From Steroidobacter agaridevorans (GTDB taxonomy: Bacteria; Pseudomonadota; Gammaproteobacteria; Steroidobacterales; Steroidobacteraceae): a stretch of 64,000 bases of DNA. The DNA is taken from positions 250,472 through 314,471 of the forward strand of contig NZ_BLJO01000001.1 of the NCBI RefSeq assembly GCF_009932555.1. The letters are read 5' to 3'. The translations under genes were made by a program, and so were the position numbers. The notes under the pieces were generated by a model. The model did not search any database and was not told where the DNA came from. It saw nothing but the letters and a program-made list of their open reading frames with translations. Below, piece by piece: positions 31,300 to 40,696 of this stretch (position 1 is its first letter; every line of letters begins with the position of its first letter).

Positions 31300-33972
31300 A
31301 TGCGACGACGTCCAGCTTTATTCGGCGCCTGTGCACTGGTCGCGGTGACAACCGCAGCGGCACAGGAGGCGGACACCGAACAGGTCGTGGAGCAGGTGGT
31401 CGTGACGGGCACGAGCATTCGTGGCGTGGCGAGTGCCGGCGCACCGGTAATCGCGATGGATCGCGAAGAGCTCGTCGCCACGGGCCTCGCAACCAGCAGC
31501 GATCTCGCCCGCGCCCTTCCCCAGGTGCTGAATCTCGGCGCCGATGAAAGCCGACTCGGCGGTGCGCAGGACGGCGCTGCGAATGCCACGCGGGTCTCGG
31601 GCATCAATCTGCGCGGCATCGGCAACGAAGCGACGCTGCTCCTCATCAACGGCCGGCGTCTCGCGCCCGCCGGCGTCATCAAGTCGCTCTACGATCCCAA
31701 CGTCATCGCATCGGCCGCAATCGAGCGTTTGGAAGTCGTGGTCGACGGCGCCTCGGCCATCTACGGCTCCGACGCCGTCGCCGGCGTCGTCAACATCATC
31801 ACTCGCAACGACTTCGAGGGCGCCGAAACGATGGCCCGCTACGGCGTCGCCGATGGCACCAGTCAGAAGATCATCAGCCAGAACTTCGGCTTCACCTGGG
31901 ACACGGGCAGCGTGTTCGCGGCGTACGAGCACAACGAGCGTGACAATCTGTCGGGCGCCGATCGCGACTTCGCATCCAACGATCGTCGCGCACGTGGCGG
32001 CTCGGACGCACGGCCGGGCCTCGCCTCACCAGGCAATATCGTGATCGGCACGACCCGTTACCCGCTGCCGGCCGGCCCGGGCACCGGCCTCGATCCGGCG
32101 CAACTGACCGCAGGCGCGCCGAACCGATTCGACGAAGGCTCGTTCGCCGATCTGCTGCCGAATCAGGAACGCGACAGCTTCTTCCTGGATGCGCGTCAGG
32201 CATTCGGCAGGCTGGACGTCTGGTATCAAGGCTGGCTCTCCGAGCGCGAGTTCGATGAGCGCGTCGCGCCCGCCTCGGGACAGTTGCGTGTGCCGAACAC
32301 GAATGCGTTCTTCGTCGCTCCCGCGGGCATCGCCCCGCCGGCGTTCGTCAACGTCGAGTATCGCTTCCTCGCCGAAGATGCCGATCCCCGTCTGTCGGGT
32401 TACGAGAATGCCCAGCAGAACGCAATCGGCGCGGGCTACGATCTGGGCGCCGACTGGCGCATCGAAGGCTACGCGAATCTCAGCAAGAATCGCGGCTTCC
32501 AGCGTCGTGGCGCGATCACCAACGGTGCCGCCTTGACCGCAGCGTTGGCGAGCAACAACCCGGCGACCGCGTTCAATCCCTTTGGCGACGGCACATTCAA
32601 CGTCACCAACAATCCGGCGCTGGTCGATCTGATCATTGCCAATCGCGACACTCACGCCACGAGCGAAGCACGCGATCTGGCGTTGAAGGCCGATGGTCCA
32701 TTGTTCTCGCTGCCAGGCGGCGATGTGCGAGTGGCCGTGGGTATGGAGCGGCACGACAACGAGTTCAGTCAGCGGCTCGACGCCAACAACGTGCTCGCGT
32801 CCGGCGCAGTCACGACCAAGAACATCCTGAATCGTCGTCACAACACCTCGTTCTTCGGCGAAGTGTTCGTGCCCGTGGTGAGCGAGGAGCAGTCGATTCC
32901 GGGCATTCACAGCTTGAGCGTGTCGGTGGCGGGGCGTCGCGAGGAGTATTCCGACTTCGGCTCGACCACCGATCCGAAGGTTGGCGTGATCTGGCGACCC
33001 ATTTCGTCCCTGACGGCACGAGCCACTTACGGCACATCGTTCCGCGCGCCATCGCTCGTCGACACCAGCGAGCAGATCCACAACATTTTCATTCAGACGC
33101 TGACCGATCCCGCCAGCGGCACTGGTGTCACTCGCGGCATCTATCACAACGGCGGACGCGCTTCGTTGAAACCCGAAGAAGCGACGACCTGGTCCGTGGG
33201 TCTGGACTGGGCTCCGATGGGCGCGCTACAGGGCCTCACGGCATCGCTCACCTACTACGACGTGGACTACACCGACCGCATCGACGTCGTGCTGAACACG
33301 GCGCTCACGAATGCGTCGGTGTACGGTCCCTATGTCATTCGCCGGCCACCCGCGAGCGATGCCACGGCCACCGCCGCCTTCAATGCGCTGGTGCAGTCCT
33401 TCCTGAGCAATCCGGACCTGCAGAGCCCGGCCGAACCCGTTTCCAATATCAATGCCATCATCGACGGCCGCCGCGCGAATCTCGGCAGCATGAAGCAGCA
33501 AGGCATCGATCTGAACCTCGGCTACAGCTTCAACACCTCGTTCGGCGACTGGCGCATGGGCTTCGATGCCGCGAAGATCCTCGACCTGACTCGTTCCATC
33601 GCGCCGGGCCTGCCCTACGTCGATGTGCTCGACACGTACAGCAATCCCGTCGACCTGCGAGCACGCGCATCGGTAGGCTGGCGATTGAATGGCTGGTCGG
33701 CGAACGCGTATCTCAACTACGTCGACAGCTATCGCAACACGGCGATCACGCCCAATGTCGAGGTCGACAGCTACAAGACCGTCGATGCCTCGATCGTCTA
33801 TGACTTCGGCGAGGAACGCGGCGCGCTCAGCGGCGTGAGCCTGTCGGTCAACGGCCAGAACCTGCTCGATGAGGATCCGCCGGTGGTGTTGAACGGCATC
33901 GTGTCGTGGGACAACCAGAACGTCTCGCCGCTCGGCCGGTTTGTTTCCTTCGTGCTCACAAAGCGCTGGTGA
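31300..33972 (+). CDS. TonB-dependent outer-membrane receptor
   Basis: An 890-residue protein with a signal peptide ending AAA near residue 21, a TonB-box-like VEQVVVTGTSIRG, a plug (LLLINGRRLAPAG, IERLEVVVDGASAIYGSDAVAGVVNI in pieces) and a barrel ending RFVSFVLTKRW. The GTSIRG...INGRR type differs from the other four receptors of this window and resembles receptors used for larger organic substrates in Caulobacter and Xanthomonas relatives. It is followed two bases later by a CocE-type hydrolase, so the imported compound may carry an ester or amide bond. Confidence 0.9.
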   Translation: MRRRPALFGACALVAVTTAAAQEADTEQVVEQVVVTGTSIRGVASAGAPVIAMDREELVATGLATSSDLARALPQVLNLGADESRLGGAQDGAANATRVSGINLRGIGNEATLLLINGRRLAPAGVIKSLYDPNVIASAAIERLEVVVDGASAIYGSDAVAGVVNIITRNDFEGAETMARYGVADGTSQKIISQNFGFTWDTGSVFAAYEHNERDNLSGADRDFASNDRRARGGSDARPGLASPGNIVIGTTRYPLPAGPGTGLDPAQLTAGAPNRFDEGSFADLLPNQERDSFFLDARQAFGRLDVWYQGWLSEREFDERVAPASGQLRVPNTNAFFVAPAGIAPPAFVNVEYRFLAEDADPRLSGYENAQQNAIGAGYDLGADWRIEGYANLSKNRGFQRRGAITNGAALTAALASNNPATAFNPFGDGTFNVTNNPALVDLIIANRDTHATSEARDLALKADGPLFSLPGGDVRVAVGMERHDNEFSQRLDANNVLASGAVTTKNILNRRHNTSFFGEVFVPVVSEEQSIPGIHSLSVSVAGRREEYSDFGSTTDPKVGVIWRPISSLTARATYGTSFRAPSLVDTSEQIHNIFIQTLTDPASGTGVTRGIYHNGGRASLKPEEATTWSVGLDWAPMGALQGLTASLTYYDVDYTDRIDVVLNTALTNASVYGPYVIRRPPASDATATAAFNALVQSFLSNPDLQSPAEPVSNINAIIDGRRANLGSMKQQGIDLNLGYSFNTSFGDWRMGFDAAKILDLTRSIAPGLPYVDVLDTYSNPVDLRARASVGWRLNGWSANAYLNYVDSYRNTAITPNVEVDSYKTVDASIVYDFGEERGALSGVSLSVNGQNLLDEDPPVVLNGIVSWDNQNVSPLGRFVSFVLTKRW

Positions 33973-33974
33973 TC

Positions 33975-35792
33975 ATGCGAGCGACCCAGTCAACGTTTCG
34001 AGTCATCTGGGCAGCGGGCGTATTGCTGCTGCCCTTTCATCCGCTTCACGCGAGCGAGGCCAAGGAGTCGCGGCCCGGTGTTTATCGCGGCTATTCGGAA
34101 GCTCGTTTCAACGAATGGCAGAAGACGTCTCAGTACGTCGCGATGTCGGATGGCGTGAAGCTCGCTGTCGATATCTATCGTCCGGCCGTGAATGGCCGTG
34201 CGGTCGATGAGAAGTTTCCGGTCGTCTGGATTCACACGCCGTATCGACGCGCCTACACCGACTCCAAGGGCACTCTGGTCAATCCTCTCGAGCGCTTGAA
34301 CCTCATGCCGTTGCTGAACCACGGCTATGTGGTCGCGGCCGTCGATACTCGCGGACGGGGCGCGTCCTTCGGTGCTCGTCGCGGATTCCAGGATCGCAGC
34401 GAAGCTCGCGATGCTTACGAGATGACCGAATGGTTTGCCTCGCAGCCGTGGAGCACGGGTGCGATCGGCGTCGCCGGATGTTCCTATCTAGGCGGCACGA
34501 CCTGGCACGCAGCCACGATGATGGCGCCGCACTTGAAAGCCATCGCACCGGGCTGCACCGATTTCGACAAGTATGGATTCGTCAGCCGCGGCGGCATCAC
34601 GGCGCAGTTCAACACTCGCCCGGAGAATCCCGGTCAGGACTACGGACAAGGCGTCGTGCCGGTACAATCCGATGCCGACGGCAAGCAAGCAGCGGCGGCA
34701 ATCGCCGAGCACACCAAGGGCACGCCGATGGCGGAGCTGTGGGCGGGCATGCGCTATCGCGACGATGTTTCGCCGCTGCTCAACGTGCCGTTCTGGCGCG
34801 AATCCAGCGTCGCCACCTACGCCAAAGAGATCGAGCGCTCCGGCGTTGGCATCTTCATCTGGGGCAATTGGCTGGACGAAGGCAGCTTCGAAGCGACGCT
34901 CGCCTATAACAATCTCAACAACCCGCGCAAACTGTGGATGGGTGAATGGGGCCATTGCGAGGTCGGCGACTTTCCCATGGCGACCGAGTTCCTGCGCTTC
35001 TTCGATCATTTCCTGAAGAAGGTCGATAACGGCTGGCAGCGCGAGGCGCCGATCTATTACCGAACCGTCAATGCACCCAGGGGCAAGGAATGGAGCAGCA
35101 CGGATAGGTGGCCCCTGGCGAACGCGCGTAACCAAACATTGCACTTCGGCGGCGCGGCGTCGCCTGGCGTGGCGGGTCAGCTGACGGGTAAGCTCGACAG
35201 CACCGCGACCGCCGCAGACAAGTTCGTGGTCAACTACGATCCCAAGTGCACCGGCAAGCCCGACCTGTACTTCCTGATGTGGCCTTGTGGCGTCGATAAC
35301 CATGGCTTGGGCTACACAACGCCGCCACTCACCGCCGACGCGCACATCGCCGGTCATCCCATCGTCGACCTGTGGCTCTCATCGACCACCAATGACGCCG
35401 ACGTTTTCGTCTATCTGGAAGATGTGGCGCCGGACGGCACGGCGTCCATCGTGACTCATGGGCGCCTGCGAGCCTCCCATCGCGGCGAGCAGCCCGCGCC
35501 CTATCGCAACTTCATGGGTCTGCCCTATCACCGCGGCGAACGAGGCGATGCCGAGCCTCTGGTTCCCGGCAAGCCTGCGCGGCTACGATTGGATCTGTTG
35601 CCGACCTCCACGTTCATCAAGGCTGGCCATCGCGTGCGCTTGACGGTCGCGGGCGCGGATCCGCGTCAGCGTTCACGCAATGTGCAGTTCGATCCAGCGC
35701 CGACGCTCACGATCCATCACGACCGGGAGCATGCGTCACAGCTGACGCTGCCCATCGTCGGTGCATTCACTGCCGAGGTGCGCGGCGAGTGA
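33975..35792 (+). CDS. Exported CocE/NonD family ester or amide hydrolase
   Basis: About 605 residues from MRATQSTFRVIW, with a signal peptide ending LHA. The alpha/beta-hydrolase core has the nucleophile motif GCSYLG (S170), the oxyanion-hole tyrosine in HTPYRR (Y90), an aspartate in GNWLDEG and a histidine in GEWGHCEVG, matching the Ser-His-Asp triad of cocaine esterase-like enzymes. The C-terminal part is the jelly-roll typical of the X-Pro dipeptidyl-peptidase C-terminal fold (VDLWLSSTTNDADVFVYLED). The substrate is unknown: acyl ester, amide or beta-lactam side chains are possible. It is coupled to the TBDT gene, only two bases separating stop and start. Confidence 0.85.
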   Translation: MRATQSTFRVIWAAGVLLLPFHPLHASEAKESRPGVYRGYSEARFNEWQKTSQYVAMSDGVKLAVDIYRPAVNGRAVDEKFPVVWIHTPYRRAYTDSKGTLVNPLERLNLMPLLNHGYVVAAVDTRGRGASFGARRGFQDRSEARDAYEMTEWFASQPWSTGAIGVAGCSYLGGTTWHAATMMAPHLKAIAPGCTDFDKYGFVSRGGITAQFNTRPENPGQDYGQGVVPVQSDADGKQAAAAIAEHTKGTPMAELWAGMRYRDDVSPLLNVPFWRESSVATYAKEIERSGVGIFIWGNWLDEGSFEATLAYNNLNNPRKLWMGEWGHCEVGDFPMATEFLRFFDHFLKKVDNGWQREAPIYYRTVNAPRGKEWSSTDRWPLANARNQTLHFGGAASPGVAGQLTGKLDSTATAADKFVVNYDPKCTGKPDLYFLMWPCGVDNHGLGYTTPPLTADAHIAGHPIVDLWLSSTTNDADVFVYLEDVAPDGTASIVTHGRLRASHRGEQPAPYRNFMGLPYHRGERGDAEPLVPGKPARLRLDLLPTSTFIKAGHRVRLTVAGADPRQRSRNVQFDPAPTLTIHHDREHASQLTLPIVGAFTAEVRGE

Positions 35793-35794
35793 GG

Positions 35795-36496
35795 CTACTT
35801 GAGGTCCAGGTCCATCGCGGCCAACGTTTCCAGACCCTCGGCGATATGCTCGCGCATCAGCCGCTCCGCATCCTTGGCCCGGCCATGGGCGATGGCGTCG
35901 GTGATCTTGCGATGACCGGCGTTGGCGTTGTCGATGCGCCGGGCGCTGTAGAAGGTCGTGATCAACAGCCGATAGATGGGAATGCGCAGCCGCTCCAGAA
36001 ACATGCGGATGAACTCGTTGCCCGAGCCTTCGATGATCAGCTGATGCCACTCGTCGTTGAGGCGCGCGAAGCGCTCGTGATCGATGGTGTGCTCGATTTC
36101 GTTCAACTCGGACTGGATCTTCTGCAGCTTCCGCTTCAGCTCCGGCTTGTCCGCCGCCGCGAAGTCCGCCGCCGCCATGCCTTCGAGCGCCATGCGCGCC
36201 CGATACATCTGACGCAGGTCGTCGTGCGTGAAGCGCTTCACTGACGCGCCCCGGAATTCTTCGATGGTCACCAGCCCTTCGCTCGACAACCGTTGCAATG
36301 CCTCTCGCACGCGAGTACGCGTTGCGGTCGGCTGCTCGCGCATGATGTCTGCCTCGACCAGACGCTGGCCCGGCACGAAGGTGCCCCGGCGAATCCGTTC
36401 GCGAATCCACTCCACGATGTCGCTCACGCTCAGCGGCTCGGTCCGTGCAGCGGCGCGTGCTTTGGTCACAGTGCGATTGTCAGTCTTGGCTGGCAT
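35795..36496 (-). CDS. GntR family regulator with FCD domain
   Basis: A 233-residue regulator. An N-terminal winged helix (SDIVEWIRERIRRGTFVPGQ, then RVREALQRLSSEGLVTI) is followed by an FCD ligand-binding domain (RARMALEGMAAADFA, FARLNDEWHQLIIEGSGNEF, HRKITDAIAHGRAKDAERLMREH). FCD domains bind carboxylates, often with a metal held by D and H residues seen here. Its gene is divergent from the CapA-TRAP-CoA operon and probably controls it. It converges with the CocE gene; their stops are three bases apart. Confidence 0.88.
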   Translation of the reverse strand: MPAKTDNRTVTKARAAARTEPLSVSDIVEWIRERIRRGTFVPGQRLVEADIMREQPTATRTRVREALQRLSSEGLVTIEEFRGASVKRFTHDDLRQMYRARMALEGMAAADFAAADKPELKRKLQKIQSELNEIEHTIDHERFARLNDEWHQLIIEGSGNEFIRMFLERLRIPIYRLLITTFYSARRIDNANAGHRKITDAIAHGRAKDAERLMREHIAEGLETLAAMDLDLK

Positions 36497-36606
36497 GCGG
36501 GCTCATGGCCGCGACGGCGCGGCATCAATCCTGGTGACCGCGACGGCGGTCCTGGCGACAATATGATCGATGTTTTGGTCAACAATCAACCGGGACTGAT
36601 CGCGTC
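36497..36606. promoter_or_regulatory. Divergent control region of the TRAP-CoA operon
   Basis: This 110-bp gap lies between the GntR gene and the CapA-like gene. The segment around 36560-36590 is AT-richer than its surroundings. TTGGTCAACAA (36575-36585) resembles half-site arrangements bound by FCD-type GntR regulators (TGGTnnnACCA class), though the match is imperfect. Confidence 0.4.
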
Positions 36607-37701
36607 ATGGAGCTGATCTTCACCGGCGATCTGATTCTCGATGAGCCCCAGCCCGATCACTGGCTGGGAGGCATTGCGCCAGCGCTGCGCAGCGCGGATC
36701 TGACCATCGGGCATCTGGAAGTCCCGCATACAACTCACATCGCTGCGAGCCGCGACGATGTGCCCGCCCCCGGCGCCGATCCGACTCATCTTCCGGCACT
36801 GGCGCGAGCAGGAGTCGGGATCGTGACGCTGGCCGGTAATCACATCGCAGATCTGGGTGAAATCGGCATTGCCGATACGATTCGCGGTCTGGCCCACGCG
36901 GACATTGCGTACACCGGCGCCGGCGCAAACCTCATTGAGGCTCGCAAACCTGCGATCGCTTATCGCGGCGGCAAACGCATCGCGGTCCTGAGTTACAACT
37001 GTGTCGGCCCGGAGAGCGGGTGGGCCGGCCCCTCTCATGCCGGCTGTTCATACATTCGGGTCGAGCCCGCCGATGGCGGTCCGATTCGACCGGCAGCGGC
37101 GCTCGAGCGTATCGACCCGGCATCGTTCGTCACCCTCGCCGAAGACATCAGGAACGCCAAGGCGCTGGCGGATTTCGTCGTCGTCGCCTTTCACAAAGGC
37201 ATCGTGCATACACGAGCCAGGCTCGCTCCCTACGAACGTCCCCTCGCCCACGCGGCCGTCGAAGCCGGTTGCGATGTCGTCATCGGTCATCACGCTCACA
37301 TCGTGCGCGGGATAGAGTTTCATCGCGGCGTGCCCATCTTCCACGGTCTCGGCAACGGATGCGTCGTCACTCGCGCGCTGAGCCCCGATCAAGCCTCGCC
37401 AGAGCGTGCTGCCTGGGCTCGCAAACGCAAGGAGTTGTTCGGCTTCGAGCCCGATCCAGCGTATGTGCTCGCACCGTTTCATCCGGAGGCCGTCAACGCG
37501 CTGTTGGGTCGGATGCGCATCGACGCGGCGGGCAAGATCCGTGTCGGATTCATTCCCGTGCATGTCGATCCACCGGGCCGGCCGCGCCTTGCGCCAGAGG
37601 CCGCTCAGCGCATCGCCGATTACATACAGACCATCGGTATCGAAGCCGGTCTGCCGCCGCTGACCATGCAAATCACAAGTGAGGGCGTGTGGCTGAATTG
37701 A
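36607..37701 (+). CDS. CapA-like metallophosphoesterase-fold protein
   Basis: A 364-residue protein of the CapA/PgsA (poly-gamma-glutamate biosynthesis) fold, with no signal peptide or membrane helix seen. Metallophosphoesterase-like landmarks: FTGDLILDEP, IGHLEVPH, TLAGNHIADLGEIGIADT, VVAFHKGIVHT and IGHHAHIVRGIEFHRG with FHGLGN. No other capsule gene is present. As the first gene of an operon for transport and CoA-thioester chemistry, it more likely acts on a small metabolite or nucleotide (such as CoA or phosphate ester cleavage) than on a polymer. That is inference. Its last 13 bases overlap dctQ. Confidence 0.75.
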   Translation: MELIFTGDLILDEPQPDHWLGGIAPALRSADLTIGHLEVPHTTHIAASRDDVPAPGADPTHLPALARAGVGIVTLAGNHIADLGEIGIADTIRGLAHADIAYTGAGANLIEARKPAIAYRGGKRIAVLSYNCVGPESGWAGPSHAGCSYIRVEPADGGPIRPAAALERIDPASFVTLAEDIRNAKALADFVVVAFHKGIVHTRARLAPYERPLAHAAVEAGCDVVIGHHAHIVRGIEFHRGVPIFHGLGNGCVVTRALSPDQASPERAAWARKRKELFGFEPDPAYVLAPFHPEAVNALLGRMRIDAAGKIRVGFIPVHVDPPGRPRLAPEAAQRIADYIQTIGIEAGLPPLTMQITSEGVWLN

Positions 37702-38174
37702 TCGAACGCGACAACAGCGGCCAGACCCGCGGGCCTTTGTTCTATATCGGCGCCGGTGGCCTGATGCTCGCGATGGCGGTCGAAGCGCTCGCCGTGCTTG
37801 GGCGTCATGCGGGCATTCCCTTGCTGGGTGCGCTGGAAATCATCCAGGCGTGCATTCTGCTGATGGCTTCGGCGGCGATGCTTTCGGCGACGTTGAACAA
37901 GGGGCATGCGACTGTCACGTTGCTCACAGCTCGTGTCGGCGATCGAACACGCAGCTATCTGCACGCCTTCGCCAATCTGCTGTCGGCGCTGTTCTTCGTT
38001 GGGCTGGCGGCGGGCGTGCTGTGGCTCGCGGCCGAATCGTGGCACGACTACGAGCAAAGCGAGCTGCTGCATATTCCTTTCCGTCCGCTTCGCATCGTGT
38101 CGCTGGTCGCGGCCATCGCCATCGTACTGGTGTTCCTGCGCGATATGTGGCGCTCGCTTCGGGTGCGTGCATGA
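37689..38174 (+). CDS. dctQ: TRAP transporter small permease
   Basis: A 161-residue membrane protein with four predicted helices (FYIGAGGLMLAMAVEALAVL, ALEIIQACILLMASAAML, FANLLSALFFVGLAAGVLWL, IVSLVAAIAIVLVFLRDMW). That matches the DctQ small subunit. The GTG start overlaps the capA-like gene by 13 bp, and the stop overlaps dctM by ATGA. It stabilises the DctM transporter subunit. Confidence 0.85.
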   Translation: MAELIERDNSGQTRGPLFYIGAGGLMLAMAVEALAVLGRHAGIPLLGALEIIQACILLMASAAMLSATLNKGHATVTLLTARVGDRTRSYLHAFANLLSALFFVGLAAGVLWLAAESWHDYEQSELLHIPFRPLRIVSLVAAIAIVLVFLRDMWRSLRVRA

Positions 38175-39463
38175 ACGGCCTCCTCGGCGTCATCGCCCTG
38201 CTGGTCCTGCTGACGCTCGGAGTTCCTATCGGCATCTCGATGGGCGTGGTCGGCATGGTCGGTCTGATGCTGCTGCTCGGCCCCGAGCCCGCCATCATCA
38301 AGTCGGGTGTCGTGCTGTTCGAAACAATCACCCGCTACGAGTTGGGCGTGCTGCCGCTGTTCCTGTTCATGGCCCACCTTTGTTTTGCCGCGGGCGCCAG
38401 TCGTGACTTCTTCGAAGCGGCCGCACGAATGGTCGGACACCGTCGCGGAGGTCTCGCCATTGCGTCGGTGGCGGGTTGCGCAGGCTTCGGTGCAATCAGT
38501 GGTTCGAGCCTCGCGACCGCGGCCACCATTGGATTGATCGGTCTGCCCGAGATGCGCAAACGCGGTTACTCCGATGCGCTCGCGACCGGATCGATCGCTG
38601 CCGGCGGCACGCTCGGTTCGATCATTCCTCCGTCGGGCGCCTTGATCGTGTTCGGCATTCTCGCCGAGCAGTCCATTGGAAAGCTGTTCACGGCCGCCAT
38701 CATTCCCGGCCTGTCGCAGGCGCTGTTCTACATCATCACCATTGTGTTGCTGTGTCGGTGGCGGCCGTCGATTGGACCTGCCACGGCCCGCGCTCCGTGG
38801 ACTGAGCGGCGTGCGGCGCTGTTCCGCATCCTCGATCTCGGCGCGTTGATTTTGGTCGTGCTCGGCGGCATTGCTTTTGGTTGGTTCACGCCGACCGAAG
38901 CGGCCTCCGTAGGCGCGACGGGTGCGTTGCTTCTCTGCGCCTGGCGTCGCAAGTTGAATCGCGACTCGTTGCGCGAGGCGCTGGCGCAGACGCTGCGCAC
39001 GACGGGAATGATCTATGTCGTCATCATCGGCGCGCTGATCTTCGCCGTGTTCATGAGCTACACCGGTCTTGCCGAACAGGTCGCCGATTTCATGGAAGGA
39101 CTACCCGGCGGCACGCTGACGGCCATCATCATCATGACCGTTTTGCTATTGCTGCTTGGCTCGGTGCTCGACGGTCTGGCGCTGATGCTGCTGACCACGC
39201 CCATCCTGCTGCCCATCGTGACCGATCTCGGCCTGTCGCCGATCTGGTTTGGCATCTACCTGGTGCGCACGATGGAGATCGGTTTCGTCCATCCGCCGAT
39301 CGGCATCAACCTGTATGTGATTCAAGGCATCGCCAAGGACGTGCCGCTGATCCGCATTTTCAAGGGCGTCGTGCCGTTCCTGGCGGCCGACTTGTTACAT
39401 CTGTCGCTGTTGATCGCCTTGCCGGCGATGGCGTTGGCGCTGCCAGGGTGGTTGAACCAATGA
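38171..39463 (+). CDS. dctM: TRAP transporter large permease
   Basis: A 430-residue membrane protein with about 12 helices, the channel subunit of a tripartite ATP-independent periplasmic transporter. Typical DctM motifs are GVPIGISMGVVGMVG, ISGSSLATAATIGLIGLPEM, GTLGSIIPPSGALIVFGIL and FGIYLVRTMEIGFVHPPIGIN. It uses the ion gradient to import carboxylates delivered by DctP, whose gene lies 4.7 kb downstream in the same operon instead of adjacent. The ATGA overlaps at both ends show strict coupling. Confidence 0.92.
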   Translation: MNGLLGVIALLVLLTLGVPIGISMGVVGMVGLMLLLGPEPAIIKSGVVLFETITRYELGVLPLFLFMAHLCFAAGASRDFFEAAARMVGHRRGGLAIASVAGCAGFGAISGSSLATAATIGLIGLPEMRKRGYSDALATGSIAAGGTLGSIIPPSGALIVFGILAEQSIGKLFTAAIIPGLSQALFYIITIVLLCRWRPSIGPATARAPWTERRAALFRILDLGALILVVLGGIAFGWFTPTEAASVGATGALLLCAWRRKLNRDSLREALAQTLRTTGMIYVVIIGALIFAVFMSYTGLAEQVADFMEGLPGGTLTAIIIMTVLLLLLGSVLDGLALMLLTTPILLPIVTDLGLSPIWFGIYLVRTMEIGFVHPPIGINLYVIQGIAKDVPLIRIFKGVVPFLAADLLHLSLLIALPAMALALPGWLNQ

Positions 39464-40611
39464 GTTTGTTGACGTTGTTGAATCGCAGCTCAGGCGATCC
39501 CATGCAGGCGGCACGGTCGCAGCGCGCGATTGGCTATTTGGGGTGGGATGTTCCGGTCGAACTGATTCTTGCCGCCGGCGCGGTGCCAGTGCAGTTGAGT
39601 GCGCTTCCGCACTCGGGCGACACGACATTGGCTGATCGCTTTCTCGAGAGCAGCTTTTCCGCGCAGAGCCGTGTGATGGCGGATCGGTGGCTTGCGGGAG
39701 ATCTGGATTGCCTGGACGCCGTGATCTTCTCCCGGAGCGATGACAACGCTCAAAGGTTGTACTACTACCTTTGTGAGCTGCAGCGCATGGGTGAGTGCAA
39801 AGGGCCACGGCCTCTGCTCTACGACCTCGCTCGAATTCATCGTGGATCGAGTGTGGCGCACACGATTGAGTCCACGCAGGCGTTGGCGTCTGCTGTGGGT
39901 GTGGATGAGTCGAGGCTGAGCGCGGCGATCGAGCAGGTTGTTGCTCGACAGGTGCTACTGAGTCAGCTTGCGCAGCTGCGAACCGCAGACGATGTGCCGC
40001 TGGGATCTGTGGCATATCGAATCGTGCGGGGTGCGCGTACAGATTGGTCTGAAGAGTTCGATCGATCGATGCGGGAGTGGCTTGCAAGCCCCGCGACTGT
40101 CGGGCCGTCCAAGCGAGTGTTGCTGGTCGGCAGCGTGCCGTTCGACGATCACGTCCACGCAGCGATTGAAGTGGCTGGCACCGTCGTCGTTGGCGAGATC
40201 AATGACGCCTGCTCGGTAGCCTCCCTCTCCTTGCACGCCAATCAAGGCAATGGCTCACCGTCGAGACTCTCTGCCGGGAGCGCGCCGACCGGCAGCTTGG
40301 CCCCTGGCCGGGATTCGTCATCGCCGCTCGAACTCATTGCACGCCGCTGCTACGAGCAAACAAACGCGATCAGCACGCTGCTGCAATCCCCGGCCGACAT
40401 CGTCCAAACCGCCCGAGCCCTGCGGGCTGACGGCGTCATCGTTTGGATGCTCGCCACCGACACCGGCTTGGCCTGGGAAGCACCTCGCATTGAGCGCGCG
40501 CTGCGTGAGGCGTCGTTACCGACGCTCATGCTGACCTCGCAGCCTGAGACGCTCAGCGCTGAAGCGCTCACTGAGATCGCGCAGTTCCGTCGCACGCTGG
40601 AGGCTCGATGA
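39460..40611 (+). CDS. 2-hydroxyacyl-CoA dehydratase-like subunit lacking cluster cysteines
   Basis: A 383-residue protein with the fold signature of the HgdB/BcrC family: IGYLGWDVPVELILAAGAVP at the N-terminus, LDAVIFSRSDDNAQRLYYYL, and ADGVIVWMLATDTG...EAPRIERALREASLPTLML near the C-terminus. The three places where this family normally has [4Fe-4S]-ligand cysteines read SSFSAQS (about 64-70), FSRSDDN (90-96) and MLATDTG, so none has a cysteine. The region 252-285 is a Ser/Pro/Gly-rich insertion. It thus cannot bind a standard cluster and may be a structural or CoA-binding partner of the second subunit at 42877. Role unknown; the assignment rests on family pattern. ATGA overlap with dctM. 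Confidence 0.7.
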   Translation: MSLLTLLNRSSGDPMQAARSQRAIGYLGWDVPVELILAAGAVPVQLSALPHSGDTTLADRFLESSFSAQSRVMADRWLAGDLDCLDAVIFSRSDDNAQRLYYYLCELQRMGECKGPRPLLYDLARIHRGSSVAHTIESTQALASAVGVDESRLSAAIEQVVARQVLLSQLAQLRTADDVPLGSVAYRIVRGARTDWSEEFDRSMREWLASPATVGPSKRVLLVGSVPFDDHVHAAIEVAGTVVVGEINDACSVASLSLHANQGNGSPSRLSAGSAPTGSLAPGRDSSSPLELIARRCYEQTNAISTLLQSPADIVQTARALRADGVIVWMLATDTGLAWEAPRIERALREASLPTLMLTSQPETLSAEALTEIAQFRRTLEAR

Positions 40612-40696
40612 GATCGCAGCACGAACACCGCAAATCCAGCGACGCCGCAAATATGCGCAAGGCGGGCGCATTGGCTCATTTCGCTGCGGAGGTTCA

